Notes: generated by a model not told the origin, from the sequence alone. Counted from the first letter of the stretch, positions 45,962 through 54,856 are shown. The stretch is 64,000 nt of DNA from Mucilaginibacter sp. L196 (GCF_009765905.1 NZ_LMUO01000009.1:756252-820251); one strand, 5' to 3'. Numbers and translations are program-made.

Positions 45962-46879
45962 ATGAATAACAACAAAACCCTCATCGTAATAGCCGGCCCT
46001 ACCGCTGTTGGTAAAACGGCTATAGCCATACAAGTTGCCAAGCATTACAATACGGTTGTGTTATCTGCCGACTCGCGCCAGTTTTACCGCGAAATGAGCA
46101 TTGGTACAGCTAAACCTGATGCAGATGAATTGGCGGCGGTTAAGCACCATTTTATTGATTCGCACTCTATACATGAAAATTTTAGCGTAGGCGATTTTGA
46201 AAAGCAGGCTTTGGCTTTGCTGGATGAATTATTTAAGGAGTATGACGCGGTTGTAATGGCTGGTGGGTCAGGCTTGTATATTAAGGCGATTTGTGAGGGT
46301 TTTGATAACCTGCCGGTAGCTGATGCGGGCATCAGAGATAAATTAAACAAGGACTTTACCGAGCTTGGCATAAAGCATTTGCAGGAGCGATTGAAAGAAG
46401 TTGACCCTGATTATTATGAGCAGGTGGATATACAAAACCCGCAACGTTTAATAAGGGCGTTGGAGGTTTTTGAAACGACAGGTAAGCCCATCTCCTATTA
46501 CCGTAAGTCGACCGTTAATAAGCGTCCATTTAATATTGTGAAGATCGGGTTGAATTTACCGAGGGATATTTTGTACCAACAGATTAATTACCGGGTTGAT
46601 AAAATGATTGAGCTGGGTTTAATTGATGAAGTTAAATCGCTTATATCCCATCGCAGTTTAAACGCTTTGAATACCGTTGGGTATAGTGAGCTTTTTGATC
46701 ATTTTGATGGAAATATTGATCTGGAATCTGCTTTGGAACTCATCAAACAAAATACACGTCATTTTGCCAAAAGGCAGTTAACATGGTTCCGCAAGGACAA
46801 AGATATACACTGGCTGGAAGCTGATGATGAGGATGTGGTGAATGATATTGTGAGGCACGCGGAATTAGTGGTTACCTGA
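45962..46879 (+). CDS. miaA: tRNA dimethylallyltransferase
   Basis: A 305-residue enzyme. GPTAVGKTAIAI (residues 12-23) is the P-loop, and SADSRQFYREMSIGTAKP is the catalytic aspartate region. LYIKAICEGFDNLP and QNPQRLIRALEVFETTGKP follow in the order of MiaA. It adds the dimethylallyl group to A37 in tRNAs that read UNN codons. Length is normal, and the start follows the repeat by 4 bases. No hfq follows, as usual in Bacteroidetes. Confidence 0.96.
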   Translation: MNNNKTLIVIAGPTAVGKTAIAIQVAKHYNTVVLSADSRQFYREMSIGTAKPDADELAAVKHHFIDSHSIHENFSVGDFEKQALALLDELFKEYDAVVMAGGSGLYIKAICEGFDNLPVADAGIRDKLNKDFTELGIKHLQERLKEVDPDYYEQVDIQNPQRLIRALEVFETTGKPISYYRKSTVNKRPFNIVKIGLNLPRDILYQQINYRVDKMIELGLIDEVKSLISHRSLNALNTVGYSELFDHFDGNIDLESALELIKQNTRHFAKRQLTWFRKDKDIHWLEADDEDVVNDIVRHAELVVT

Positions 46880-46892
46880 TTTTTTTCCATTT

Positions 46893-46975
46893 GTCATGCT
46901 GAGGGACGAAGCATCTATCCGCTACTCTGCCAGCGGCGAGCTTATCGATAGATTCTTCACTGCGTTCAGAATGAC
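46893..46975. repeat. Dispersed inverted repeat, GTCATTCTGAG family
   Basis: GTCATGCTGAGGGACGAAGCAT at the left, and GATTCTTCACTGCGTTCAGAATGAC at the right, imperfect inverted arms. Intergenic between miaA and the phospholipase. Confidence 0.7.
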
Positions 46976-47062
46976 AAAGATGAGAAACATCCTCTCCACA
47001 ACCGTGTGTAATATTTACCTTCCCAAGCCCTAAAATCCATCAAATTTTCCTCACTTTTGTGT

Positions 47063-49597
47063 ATGGATACCCGCAGGAACTTTATAAAAAAGGCAGCGTT
47101 ATTGACCGGCGCGACAGGACTAACCACTATTCTACCATCGGCTATTCAGCGGGCTATGGCTATTAACCCTATGCCGGGCAGCACCTACATGGATGCCGAG
47201 CATGTGGTCATCCTTATGCAGGAAAACCGCTCATTCGATCATATGTTTGGTACTTTGCGGGGTGTACGGGGATATAATGATCCACGTGCAATTCATCTGC
47301 CCAATAAAAACAAAGTATGGCTGCAAAGCAATGATAAGGGCGAAACTTATGCGCCGTTTCATCTCGATATAAAGAACACCAAATCTACCTGGATGAATTC
47401 CTTACCCCATACATGGCAAAACCAGGTGGCCGCCCGTAACGATGGCAAATTTGATAAATGGTTGGAATCAAAACGATCTGGCAATGCGGCTTATGCTGAT
47501 ATGCCATTAACTTTAGGCCATCATAACCGGGATGATATTCCTTTTTATTATGCTTTGGCTGATGCGTTTACGGTATGCGATCAAAACTTTTGTTCGTCGC
47601 TTACTGGTACCAGTCCTAATAGGTTATTCTTTTGGTCGGGCACCATACGCGAGCAGCAAAATGAAGATTCGCACGCCAGTGTATGGAACGAGGATGCTGA
47701 TTTTGGCGGCTTAAAATGGACTACTTTTCCTGAACGGTTAGAGGATAACGGCATCAGCTGGAAATGTTACCAGAACGAAATTGGTATTGAAACAGGTTTA
47801 AGCGAGGAAGAGGGAGAATGGCTATCGAATTTTACGGATAACCCGCTGGAATACTTCGCGCAGTACAATATCTTCCTGAATAAAAAAAGAAACAGCTATG
47901 CGCAAAAACGCAAGGTAGAGTTGAGCACTGAGATTGAGACAGTCAAACAAAAAATAGTGGGTTTACCTGTGGGTAATGCGCAAGCTCCCCACCTGAAAGC
48001 AAAGCTAAAAGCCAAACAAAATGACCTTGCTGATATAGAAAAAGAACTAGCAGCGATTAAACCGGGTGCATTTGAAAAGCTATCGCGAAGAGATAAAAAC
48101 ATCCACGAAAAAGCATTTATAACCAACCAAAAGGAGACGGATTACCGCGAGCTAACCACCTTGACTTATGATGACAACGGCACCAAACGCGAGGTTAAAG
48201 TACCTAAAGGCGATGTGTTGAAGCAATTTAGAGAGGATGTGAATAGCGGCAGTTTACCAACCGTGTCGTGGTTGGTGGCGCCTGAGAATTTCTCTGATCA
48301 TCCGAGCGCGCCGTGGTATGGTGCCTGGTATGTATCTGAAGTGATGGATATATTGACTAAGAACCCTGAAGTTTGGAAAAAGACCATCTTCATTTTAAAT
48401 TATGATGAGAACGATGGTTATTTTGACCACGTGCCGCCGTTTGTAGCGCCGCATTCGCATAGGCCGGGGACTGGCAAAGTATCCGAAGGCATCGATACCC
48501 GAGTAGAATATGTGACGCTGGAACAGGAACAAGCCAGAAATGGATTCCCTGAAAAAGACCTTGCCGAAAGCCCTATAGGTTTAGGTTATCGTGTACCGCT
48601 TGTTATTGCTTCGCCGTGGAGCAGGGGTGGTTTTGTTAACTCGGAAGTGTTCGATCATACTTCTATCCTGCAATTTCTGGAGCATTTTTTAAGCAAGAAA
48701 ACAGGCAAGCCGATCAAAGAAACTAACATCAGCGATTGGCGCCGTACCATTTGCGGGGATTTGACCTCAGTGTTTCGACAATATAATGGTGAAGAAATAA
48801 AGGAGCCCGATTTTTTGGTTAGAGATACTGTTGTTGAGGATATACACAAGGCTAAATTTAAGGCTCTGCCGAGTGATTTTAAGGTACTTACCGCGGAGGA
48901 AATCAAACAAATTAATGATGATCCGGCATCATCGCCATATCTGCCTAAGCAGGAAGTCGGCATCAGGCCATCATGTGCGGTAAATTATCAATTACATGCC
49001 GATGGTAGTTTGAATGAGGACCGCTCTATCTTTAATATCACCTTTGCTGCCGGGAGCCGCTTTTTTGGAGCAGATGCCTTGGGTGCGCCTTATAATGTGT
49101 ATGCACCAGGCAGGTATTTACAGGAAGATGCTCGTAGCTGGGCATATGCCCTTAAAGCGGGCGATCATTTAACTGATAGCTGGCCATTGCATGCATTTGA
49201 AGGAGGCAATTATCATTTGCGGGTATATGGGCCTAATGGGTTCTTCCGCGAGTTTGGTGGTAGTGCTGGTGACCCTGAAGTTGCTTTAGTTTTTGATTAT
49301 CAGGCTACAAAAGATAAAAAACCTACGGGTGATGTTGCCATATCTTTCAGGAATTTAGGTAAGCAAACCTGTCGCCTGCAATTGATTGATAATACCGGGC
49401 GGGAACCTGTTAAAACGTTGCCATTAGCGGCCGGAAGTGTACTGACCGGTATAATTAAACTGCAAAAGAGTTATGGCTGGTATGATTTTACCATAAAAAG
49501 TGAAGACTCTGATATTTATTTAAGACGATTTGCCGGGCATGTTGATACCGGACAATCCAGTTTTAGTGACCCTATTATGGGTAGGGTGAGCGTGTGA
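47063..49597 (+). CDS. Phosphocholine-specific phospholipase C
   Basis: An 844-residue secreted enzyme started at MDTRRNFIKK (ATG at 47063), with a Tat-like signal (RRNFIKKAALL). MQENRSFDHMFGTLRGVRG and FILNYDENDGYFDHVPPF are the acid-phosphatase-like active site with its Asp and His residues. A coiled-coil-like insertion (residues about 275-345) is specific to this branch. Two C-terminal beta domains of the DUF756 type close the chain (GSRFFGADALGAPYNVYAPG). It hydrolyses phosphatidylcholine and releases phosphocholine outside the cytoplasm. Confidence 0.93.
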   Translation: MDTRRNFIKKAALLTGATGLTTILPSAIQRAMAINPMPGSTYMDAEHVVILMQENRSFDHMFGTLRGVRGYNDPRAIHLPNKNKVWLQSNDKGETYAPFHLDIKNTKSTWMNSLPHTWQNQVAARNDGKFDKWLESKRSGNAAYADMPLTLGHHNRDDIPFYYALADAFTVCDQNFCSSLTGTSPNRLFFWSGTIREQQNEDSHASVWNEDADFGGLKWTTFPERLEDNGISWKCYQNEIGIETGLSEEEGEWLSNFTDNPLEYFAQYNIFLNKKRNSYAQKRKVELSTEIETVKQKIVGLPVGNAQAPHLKAKLKAKQNDLADIEKELAAIKPGAFEKLSRRDKNIHEKAFITNQKETDYRELTTLTYDDNGTKREVKVPKGDVLKQFREDVNSGSLPTVSWLVAPENFSDHPSAPWYGAWYVSEVMDILTKNPEVWKKTIFILNYDENDGYFDHVPPFVAPHSHRPGTGKVSEGIDTRVEYVTLEQEQARNGFPEKDLAESPIGLGYRVPLVIASPWSRGGFVNSEVFDHTSILQFLEHFLSKKTGKPIKETNISDWRRTICGDLTSVFRQYNGEEIKEPDFLVRDTVVEDIHKAKFKALPSDFKVLTAEEIKQINDDPASSPYLPKQEVGIRPSCAVNYQLHADGSLNEDRSIFNITFAAGSRFFGADALGAPYNVYAPGRYLQEDARSWAYALKAGDHLTDSWPLHAFEGGNYHLRVYGPNGFFREFGGSAGDPEVALVFDYQATKDKKPTGDVAISFRNLGKQTCRLQLIDNTGREPVKTLPLAAGSVLTGIIKLQKSYGWYDFTIKSEDSDIYLRRFAGHVDTGQSSFSDPIMGRVSV

Positions 49598-49636
49598 TTA
49601 TAACGGATTCCGTAAAGACCATTAGTATTCAGAAGA

Positions 49637-49760
49637 TCAAAAAAAGGAAGCATTGGCCTTGTGCGATTCCCGCCTAGGGGCAGGGAAGGGTGGGGTTTAA
49701 CAGATTATCTGGTGTGTAAACCCTGCCACTTCATATCCAATCGCGCCTCTCCCCTGGGGG
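49637..49760. repeat. GC-rich repeat pair in the spacer 49598-49826
   Basis: GGAAGCATTGGCCTTGTGCGATTCCCGC is shared with 43297 on; GGCAGGGAAGGGTGGGGTTTA pairs loosely with TAAACCCTGCC downstream. No gene. Confidence 0.55.
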
Positions 49761-49826
49761 GAATTAAAAACCGCAATGCAATCTTCCGAACACCTATGGC
49801 GTACAGACCATTGTCATTTCAATTAA

Positions 49827-51551
49827 CTATAACGGCTTTCTTACCGCTGCCGGGTTAATATTCAACTTATTCAATACCGGTATCCCCGGAGGGTTAACCA
49901 GTGCAATTTGCATAGGTGCTAGCTGGGATGCGCGGGTTTTCTTGTTCAGGAAACTACCTTTTAAACGGGTTATAGTATAATATTGCAGGGTATCTACAAT
50001 TAATAACTGCCAGCCTTTTGCTTTTACACTTTTTATAACAGCGGGGTTAGCATACAGATAAAAAGTATTTTCAGGAACGGATTTTATGGTATCAGGGTTA
50101 ACGGTTTGCAGTGGCCTGTTCAGGTAAAATTCCATAGCCCAGGCATCATTATCGCATTGTATTACCGGGTATTTTTTCAGGTCGTGGTGGTTGATCCACT
50201 CCGCGGCCTGGCTGCCTGCCTGGTATTGGAGCAGGGTTGGATAAAAAGCCATGTTAAGGTAAACGTTCACTATAAACGAAACCAGTATGGTGCTGATGAT
50301 AATGCGTTGGATGCCATCGTGGCTAACTTGTCGCGGTACAATAATCATGGCAACATACAGGATTAACAGCATAATCATAACCGGTGCTGTTAACGCTGAA
50401 TAAAAGAAATATTCGATAGTGCAGATGAGCGCGATCATGATAGCGATTACCGCGATTTGCGTAATGCGGATAGCTTTAATGCTCTTAGGCAATTGCACGC
50501 CGTACAGGTATTGCGCCGTAATAATGGCAAAAAACGGGAACACGATATTCATGTAATGCGGCAGCTGGAACTTGGATGCTGAGAACAGTAAAAAAGTAAG
50601 CAAGGCAGCGCTGATACAGTACCATTCCTGCCCCTTTGTGTTTTTTATACCTGTTTTTATAAAGCGGTATATCGACACAAAAAGCAATAACGACCATGGC
50701 AAAAATGCCCAAAGCGTGGTGTGCACAAAGAAAAACGGATCGCCACCGCCTTTGATGGGGCCGGTATTGAAGAAACGCCCAAACTGACTATCCCAGAAAA
50801 AGAATTTGATCCCCGAAACATTGGTATGATCAAAAACAACCTTCTCAGGATGAATATCGAACTGGTAATACAGGCAATACAGTTCGGGGATGATGAATAT
50901 CAGCACGAATATAATCGCTACCAACCATTTCCAGTTGAACAGTTGTTTCCATTGCCGGGTGATGATGAACTGACCAACAATAGCGCCACCAATAGGAATA
51001 ATAGCGAACATGCCTTTAGTCATGATAGCGCAGGCGGTAAAGATACAGCCCGCCAGCAGATGCCAATAATTATTGCGGATGTTAGCTTTATAAAAATGAT
51101 ATACCGCGGCAATGATCAGTCCGGTTAAATAGGGTTCGGCACGAACATCGTTATTAGAAAGTAAGATGTGCTGGGCGGTAAGCAGTATCAGCACCGACCA
51201 TAGGGCAATTTGTTTATTGTACAGGCTTTTGGCGAAGTAATAAGTATACACAGCGCCCATCAGCAAAAACAAGATCCCCGGCAGTTTATAGGCCCAGGTA
51301 CCAAAGCCAAACAGGTTAAAAGATAGAGCTGCTATCCAGAACGGGAAATGGGGCTTATCAAGCCAATCGCGGCCGTTTACAGCCAGATTTATATAATCAT
51401 GATGCAATACCATGGTTTTGGATATGGTGGCGTACAACGCAGCATCAGGCCCCATAATGGTAACAAATAAGCCACTAAAATTAACCGCGACAGCCAGCGC
51501 AATAAAAAAGTAAAGCCATTTTAATTGCTTAGCCGGGATAGTTTGCTCCAT
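49827..51551 (-). CDS. ArnT/PMT-like family 39 glycosyltransferase (copy 2)
   Basis: A 574-residue membrane enzyme started at MEQTIPAKQLKWLY (ATG at 51551). It shares LDKPHFPFWIAA, SNNDVRAEPYLTGL, HPEKVVFDHTNVSGIKFF and WDSQFGRFFNTGPI with copy 1, so the two are paralogues. About eleven helices and a C-terminal soluble tail that differs from copy 1. GPDAALYATISKTM contains the catalytic acidic residue. Same proposed role: transfer of a sugar from a polyprenyl donor to an envelope acceptor. The 8.5-kb spacing and equal orientation point to an old duplication. Confidence 0.85.
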   Translation of the reverse strand: MEQTIPAKQLKWLYFFIALAVAVNFSGLFVTIMGPDAALYATISKTMVLHHDYINLAVNGRDWLDKPHFPFWIAALSFNLFGFGTWAYKLPGILFLLMGAVYTYYFAKSLYNKQIALWSVLILLTAQHILLSNNDVRAEPYLTGLIIAAVYHFYKANIRNNYWHLLAGCIFTACAIMTKGMFAIIPIGGAIVGQFIITRQWKQLFNWKWLVAIIFVLIFIIPELYCLYYQFDIHPEKVVFDHTNVSGIKFFFWDSQFGRFFNTGPIKGGGDPFFFVHTTLWAFLPWSLLLFVSIYRFIKTGIKNTKGQEWYCISAALLTFLLFSASKFQLPHYMNIVFPFFAIITAQYLYGVQLPKSIKAIRITQIAVIAIMIALICTIEYFFYSALTAPVMIMLLILYVAMIIVPRQVSHDGIQRIIISTILVSFIVNVYLNMAFYPTLLQYQAGSQAAEWINHHDLKKYPVIQCDNDAWAMEFYLNRPLQTVNPDTIKSVPENTFYLYANPAVIKSVKAKGWQLLIVDTLQYYTITRLKGSFLNKKTRASQLAPMQIALVNPPGIPVLNKLNINPAAVRKPL

Positions 51552-51597
51552 AAATAATTTGTAATTCGGGTATGGGCAAATATAATGAGAAAAAATT

Positions 51598-51700
51598 GTC
51601 ATTGCGATGGTTGGGGTAGTCGGGAACTTGTAATAACGAACCAATCGCGAACTTGTAATCCGGCTTGCTTCCGTGCGATTGCTTCGTTCCTCGCAATGAC
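51598..51700. repeat. Dispersed inverted repeat, CATTGCGAGG family, expanded
   Basis: Outer arms GTCATTGCGA and TCGCAATGAC with an unusual middle (TTGTAATAACGAACCAATCG, CGGCTTGCTTCCGTGCGATTG). Between the two divergent-start genes. Confidence 0.65.
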
Positions 51701-51714
51701 AATTAAAAAAATAT

Positions 51715-52269
51715 TTATAAGAACTTTAGGATATTCTCGGTGGTATCCACCTCTCCTAACCTTGGGAAAATGTATTTGAAGCTGTGGTTGTGGGCGTCGG
51801 CAAACATGTCGGTCATGGCGTCGCTGGCGAAGGTTACGTTGTAGCCTAATGCTGCTGCTGTACGTGCGGTACCTTCAACACCTATGCTGGTTGCAACACC
51901 ACCAATTACAATACCGGTTACGCCTGCTTTTTTAAGCTGCGCATCAAGGTCGGTGCTGTCGAAAGCGCCCCAGGTTGATTTGGTAACGAAGATGTCGGAA
52001 TCTATTGTTTTGATTTCAGGGATGATTTCGATGAAATCCGCTGGTAATGAACCACCATGAGATGGTGCTGGCTCTTTGCGTGATGGTTTAAATTTTGCAG
52101 GATCTACATTAACAATTACAACCGGCTGACCGGCTTTGTGAAAAGCATCGGCTAACTTAGCTGTGTTTTCGATTATACCGGCTATTGGGTGCGCTACCGG
52201 GAAAGCTACGATCCCTTTTTGCATGTCGATTAATACGAGTGCTGTTTTTTCGTCTAAGGCAGTTATCAT
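51715..52269 (-). CDS. Isochorismatase-family protein lacking the usual cysteine
   Basis: A 184-residue alpha/beta protein. LVLIDMQKGIV supplies the Asp and VTKSTWGAFDSTDLD the Lys of the triad. The catalytic cysteine position, normally in a TxxCVxxTAR phrase, reads TSIGVEGTAR: a glycine stands where the cysteine would be. EntB-type isochorismatases have a Gly at this place too, so either a different mechanism or a lost hydrolase is possible. HNHSFKYIFPRLGEVDTTEN closes the chain. Cytosolic and a single gene. I would not assign a nicotinamidase function. Confidence 0.86.
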   Translation of the reverse strand: MITALDEKTALVLIDMQKGIVAFPVAHPIAGIIENTAKLADAFHKAGQPVVIVNVDPAKFKPSRKEPAPSHGGSLPADFIEIIPEIKTIDSDIFVTKSTWGAFDSTDLDAQLKKAGVTGIVIGGVATSIGVEGTARTAAALGYNVTFASDAMTDMFADAHNHSFKYIFPRLGEVDTTENILKFL

Positions 52270-52484
52270 AATAGTGAATTGTTTATTGAGTTTATTAAGT
52301 GAGTAGTTATTTTCTAATGTTTAAATGTTGGATTGTAACAACTTAATCAACCTGTTCAACCATTCACCAATTTTAATAAGGCAAACTTACAAGTTTAACT
52401 TATTATGTTAAAAAAATAATTGTCATTGAATAAACATTTTGATGGTTTTGAGGTATTAATAAATATAATTAATCTCAACATATC

Positions 52485-52997
52485 ATGAAATACGCATTTC
52501 TTTTCGGCACCAGCGCCTTTATAGTTCCACAGGGTGTTATTACTGTTGCTAATGACGATATTACCAAGCAGATCCTGCATGTTCATTCTCTTTACCATGA
52601 TAACGACCCGGCATCGTTTTTCAGTATAAACCTGGATATTCAGGATGCCGCGGGCAATTACATACGCCTTACCGAAAACAAAGCTGAAAGCGAAGGCAAT
52701 TACAAGGTTGAAACCGAACGAAACAGCGTTAAGGTATTAAACGGTAATGGATCTGTACTGATACATGTTCATCAATTGGATAACGAAACAGCGATGAATC
52801 TTGAACATAATATTACCGCGGAATTTGAGGTAAACATGCCTTTGGCGGTGATACGCATTAGCGGTGACTTTATGGCTGATGGCGTACACGTTATTGCCGA
52901 AAACGAGAAGCTTTGGGTTAATGAAGATTCCTGGGCAACAGCGGCGCTGTCAGGTACCGGGCCATTGCGCTTTACAGCGGCAGGCGTGGCTATTTAA
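52485..52997 (+). CDS. Hypothetical protein
   Basis: A 170-residue protein not recognised; no signal peptide. Begins MKYAFLFGTSAFIVPQGVIT, has LHVHSLYHDNDPASFFSINLDI, NGSVLIHVHQLDNETAMNLE and ends GTGPLRFTAAGVAI. The composition suggests a beta-sandwich or jelly-roll. It could be a small ligand-binding protein of Sphingobacteriaceae. No operon. The 215-base gap before it is AT-rich with no evident feature. Confidence 0.7.
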   Translation: MKYAFLFGTSAFIVPQGVITVANDDITKQILHVHSLYHDNDPASFFSINLDIQDAAGNYIRLTENKAESEGNYKVETERNSVKVLNGNGSVLIHVHQLDNETAMNLEHNITAEFEVNMPLAVIRISGDFMADGVHVIAENEKLWVNEDSWATAALSGTGPLRFTAAGVAI

Positions 52998-53090
52998 TAA
53001 CAATATAAGCAACGTAAACTATGCCACATGGTAAGTTTGCGTCGCTTAATTATATAATGACTTCTATACAGAAGAGGATTTTCCAGCCTT

Positions 53091-53306
53091 TTAATCAGCC
53101 AATTCATAACAATCAAAGCCTGCGGTTTGCAGGGTTGATTCTACTTTGCGTGGGCAAAGGTCATTGCTTACAATACGCAGGATGCGGTCGCAATCATCCA
53201 GGTCGACATTCCAATCCTCGATAGCCGGCATGGCGGTTAATAAGGGTTTAATCTTACTAACCGCTTTTAAGTCGGCAACATTTGTTACAAATACCAGTAT
53301 ATCCAT
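53091..53306 (-). CDS. Small ferredoxin-like-fold protein
   Basis: A 71-residue protein. MDILVFVTNVADLKAVSKIK, WNVDLDDCDRILRIVS and STLQTAGFDCYELAD suggest the beta-alpha-beta-beta-alpha-beta pattern of heavy-metal-associated domains, but the metal CxxC motif is missing. Similar short proteins are common in this family of bacteria. It is 23 nt downstream of the 134-residue membrane protein gene and may be part of the ECF operon. Function unknown. Confidence 0.68.
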   Translation of the reverse strand: MDILVFVTNVADLKAVSKIKPLLTAMPAIEDWNVDLDDCDRILRIVSNDLCPRKVESTLQTAGFDCYELAD

Positions 53307-53329
53307 GCAGGGGTATTTTTTTAATTTAA

Positions 53330-53734
53330 TTATTCGGTTGCTTTTGGAGCTTCGGTTTTAAAATCTTCCCAATCGCCAAACCTTCCGCCACGGTGGTGGC
53401 CACTGAAACCTCCGCACATGCGCTCGGCCATTTTTTGTTTGAAGCGTTCTTTTTCTTCGGGGGTCATGTTTTTAAACTTTTCCTCCATACGGCGGCGCAT
53501 CCATGGCCCTCCGCCTCCATTACCCCAGCCTCTACCACCTTTACCAAAACCAAACAGTATTTTGCATAATATAAATATGCCCATGGCCTGCCAAAAAGTT
53601 ATTATGCCTACGTGCAGTATAGCAGGCAGCAGGTTATTCCATAACTGCATCACCACAAAACTTACCAGCGATAAAACAACCGCTGCCAGTATCGGGATAA
53701 AAATAAATCGTCCTTTAAAAAATATTCTTTTCAT
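53330..53734 (-). CDS. Small membrane protein in the ECF sigma operon
   Basis: A 134-residue protein not recognised. Two hydrophobic helices (FIFIPILAAVVLSLVSFVVM and ILHVGIITFWQAMGIFILCKIL) are followed by a glycine-rich stretch (GRGWGNGGGG) and a charged helical region (MTPEEKERFKQKMAERM). It lies 11 nt after the sigma factor gene on the same strand and so could be an anti-sigma partner or a target; no zinc anti-sigma motif is visible. Length and layout recur in Bacteroidetes next to ECF genes. Confidence 0.75.
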   Translation of the reverse strand: MKRIFFKGRFIFIPILAAVVLSLVSFVVMQLWNNLLPAILHVGIITFWQAMGIFILCKILFGFGKGGRGWGNGGGGPWMRRRMEEKFKNMTPEEKERFKQKMAERMCGGFSGHHRGGRFGDWEDFKTEAPKATE

Positions 53735-53745
53735 GTCTTTAATTT

Positions 53746-54336
53746 TTAATATTCTGTAATCTCTTCATATAATTGTTTCAACCGTTTACGCAGGTGCAGT
53801 ACAGCATAGCGTTTACGGGTTACCAGGGTTTGCACATTATCACCGGTTAGTTCTGCCATCTCGGCAAAGGAAACATCCTCCAGTTCGTTCCAAATGAAAA
53901 CCTGGCGTTGTTTCTCGGGCAGTTCATCCAGCGCTAAAAAAAGTTCCTCCCAAAAAAGATTGCGCAGGTATTCTGTTTCGGGGGTAGAAGCTTCTGTTAG
54001 CAAGATGGCTTTAAAGTCGGTGCCATCATCATCAGTGTCCTCATCGCTGCCCACCAGCATATCGTCCAATAGCGTTTCTGATTTCTTTTTATGCTTATCG
54101 GTAATTTTGTTGGTGGCAACCTTGTACAACCAGGCGCCTGTTTGTTCTATCGGCTGCGAATTGATCACTGAACTAAACTGGTACCAAACATCCTGCAGGA
54201 TGTCTTCGGCATCGGCATCGCTTTTTACCCTGCGACGAATAAAGCCCAGCAAGTTTTTACCATACGATTTTATCGTTTGTATAACGTGACTGTTTTTATC
54301 CTCGGGCATTACGGCTGTTACCAATGTATTGTGCAT
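53746..54336 (-). CDS. RNA polymerase sigma factor, ECF type
   Basis: A 196-residue sigma-70 family factor. Region 2 is SDADAEDILQDVWYQFSSV and region 4 is LPEKQRQVFIWNELEDVSFAEMAELTG with the helix-turn-helix NVQTLVTRKRYAVLHLRK. Regions 1 and 3 are absent, so it is of the extracytoplasmic function type. A downstream small membrane gene may be the regulator. No FecR-type or zinc anti-sigma gene is present. Target promoters cannot be derived from one locus. Confidence 0.92.
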   Translation of the reverse strand: MHNTLVTAVMPEDKNSHVIQTIKSYGKNLLGFIRRRVKSDADAEDILQDVWYQFSSVINSQPIEQTGAWLYKVATNKITDKHKKKSETLLDDMLVGSDEDTDDDGTDFKAILLTEASTPETEYLRNLFWEELFLALDELPEKQRQVFIWNELEDVSFAEMAELTGDNVQTLVTRKRYAVLHLRKRLKQLYEEITEY

Positions 54337-54392
54337 TTAAAGATAAAGACGATTGGGCAATAAAAACATTTTAAATTATTTATAAAAAAAAA

Positions 54393-54412
54393 CAGCATCC
54401 GGTTGGGTGCTG
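54393..54412. terminator. Bidirectional terminator-like hairpin
   Basis: CAGCATCC and GGGTGCTG pair around GGTT with A and T runs on both sides. No intact gene ends here, but the transposase remnant and repeats lie to the right. Confidence 0.6.
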
Positions 54413-54477
54413 CTTTTTTTATAAATAATAGTGATTTGTGAGTGGTTGTTTGGAGATTAGTTATGTGGTGGAGATTC

Positions 54478-54536
54478 CTCACCCGACTTCGCTTCGCTCT
54501 TTCCCTCTCTATTGCTGCGCAACAAAGGGAAAGAGC
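54478..54536. repeat. Dispersed repeat, GAGAGGGTCGAC family (variant)
   Basis: CTCACCCGACTTCGCTTCGC and TTTCCCTCTCTATTGCTGCGC/AACAAAGGGAAAGAGC form a short hairpin. Non-coding. Confidence 0.6.
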
Positions 54537-54648
54537 ACCGTGACTAGTGATTGATTAATTAATTAACTCAAGTTGCTAGATAAAAGATACTAAGAAGTGA
54601 GCATCAAAGAATAAATTTGAGTTACCACGCTTAAAGGAATTCTAAGCG

Positions 54649-54770
54649 ATGCCCACTAAAGATAAAATTATAGGAATATTTTTTTCAGAGATGATTTGTT
54701 GAAAACGAGCGGTCGTTATGAAGACGTCCGTCTGCAAATAATCGAAAGCGAGATCATTACAATGTTTTAA
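54649..54770 (+). pseudogene. Frameshifted N-terminal remnant of an IS982-like transposase
   Basis: An ATG at 54649 opens MPTKDKIIGIFF, then a run of seven T shifts the frame. The other frame continues DDLLKTSGRYEDVRLQIIE and SEIITMF to a TAA. DDLLK..EDVR..SEIIT matches what I recall as the start of Bacteroidetes IS982-type transposases. Only about 40 residues of a 300-residue protein remain. Identification is from memory of the motif. Confidence 0.45.
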
Positions 54771-54804
54771 GCGTAAAATTTAAGCAGATAAAAAAATAAA
54801 TAAA

Positions 54805-54844
54805 ATGTTCAAATATATGTAGTTAACTACATATATTTGAACAT
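54805..54844. promoter_or_regulatory. 40-bp perfect palindrome operator, MarR target
   Basis: ATGTTCAAATATATGTAGTT and its exact reverse complement meet at 54824/54825. The right half holds TATATTTG (54832-54839), a perfect -7 box, so protein binding would block the promoter. It is 12 bases before the first gene of the GNAT-MarR operon, so autorepression is likely. Confidence 0.85.
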
Positions 54845-54856
54845 AAATAATTTGGT

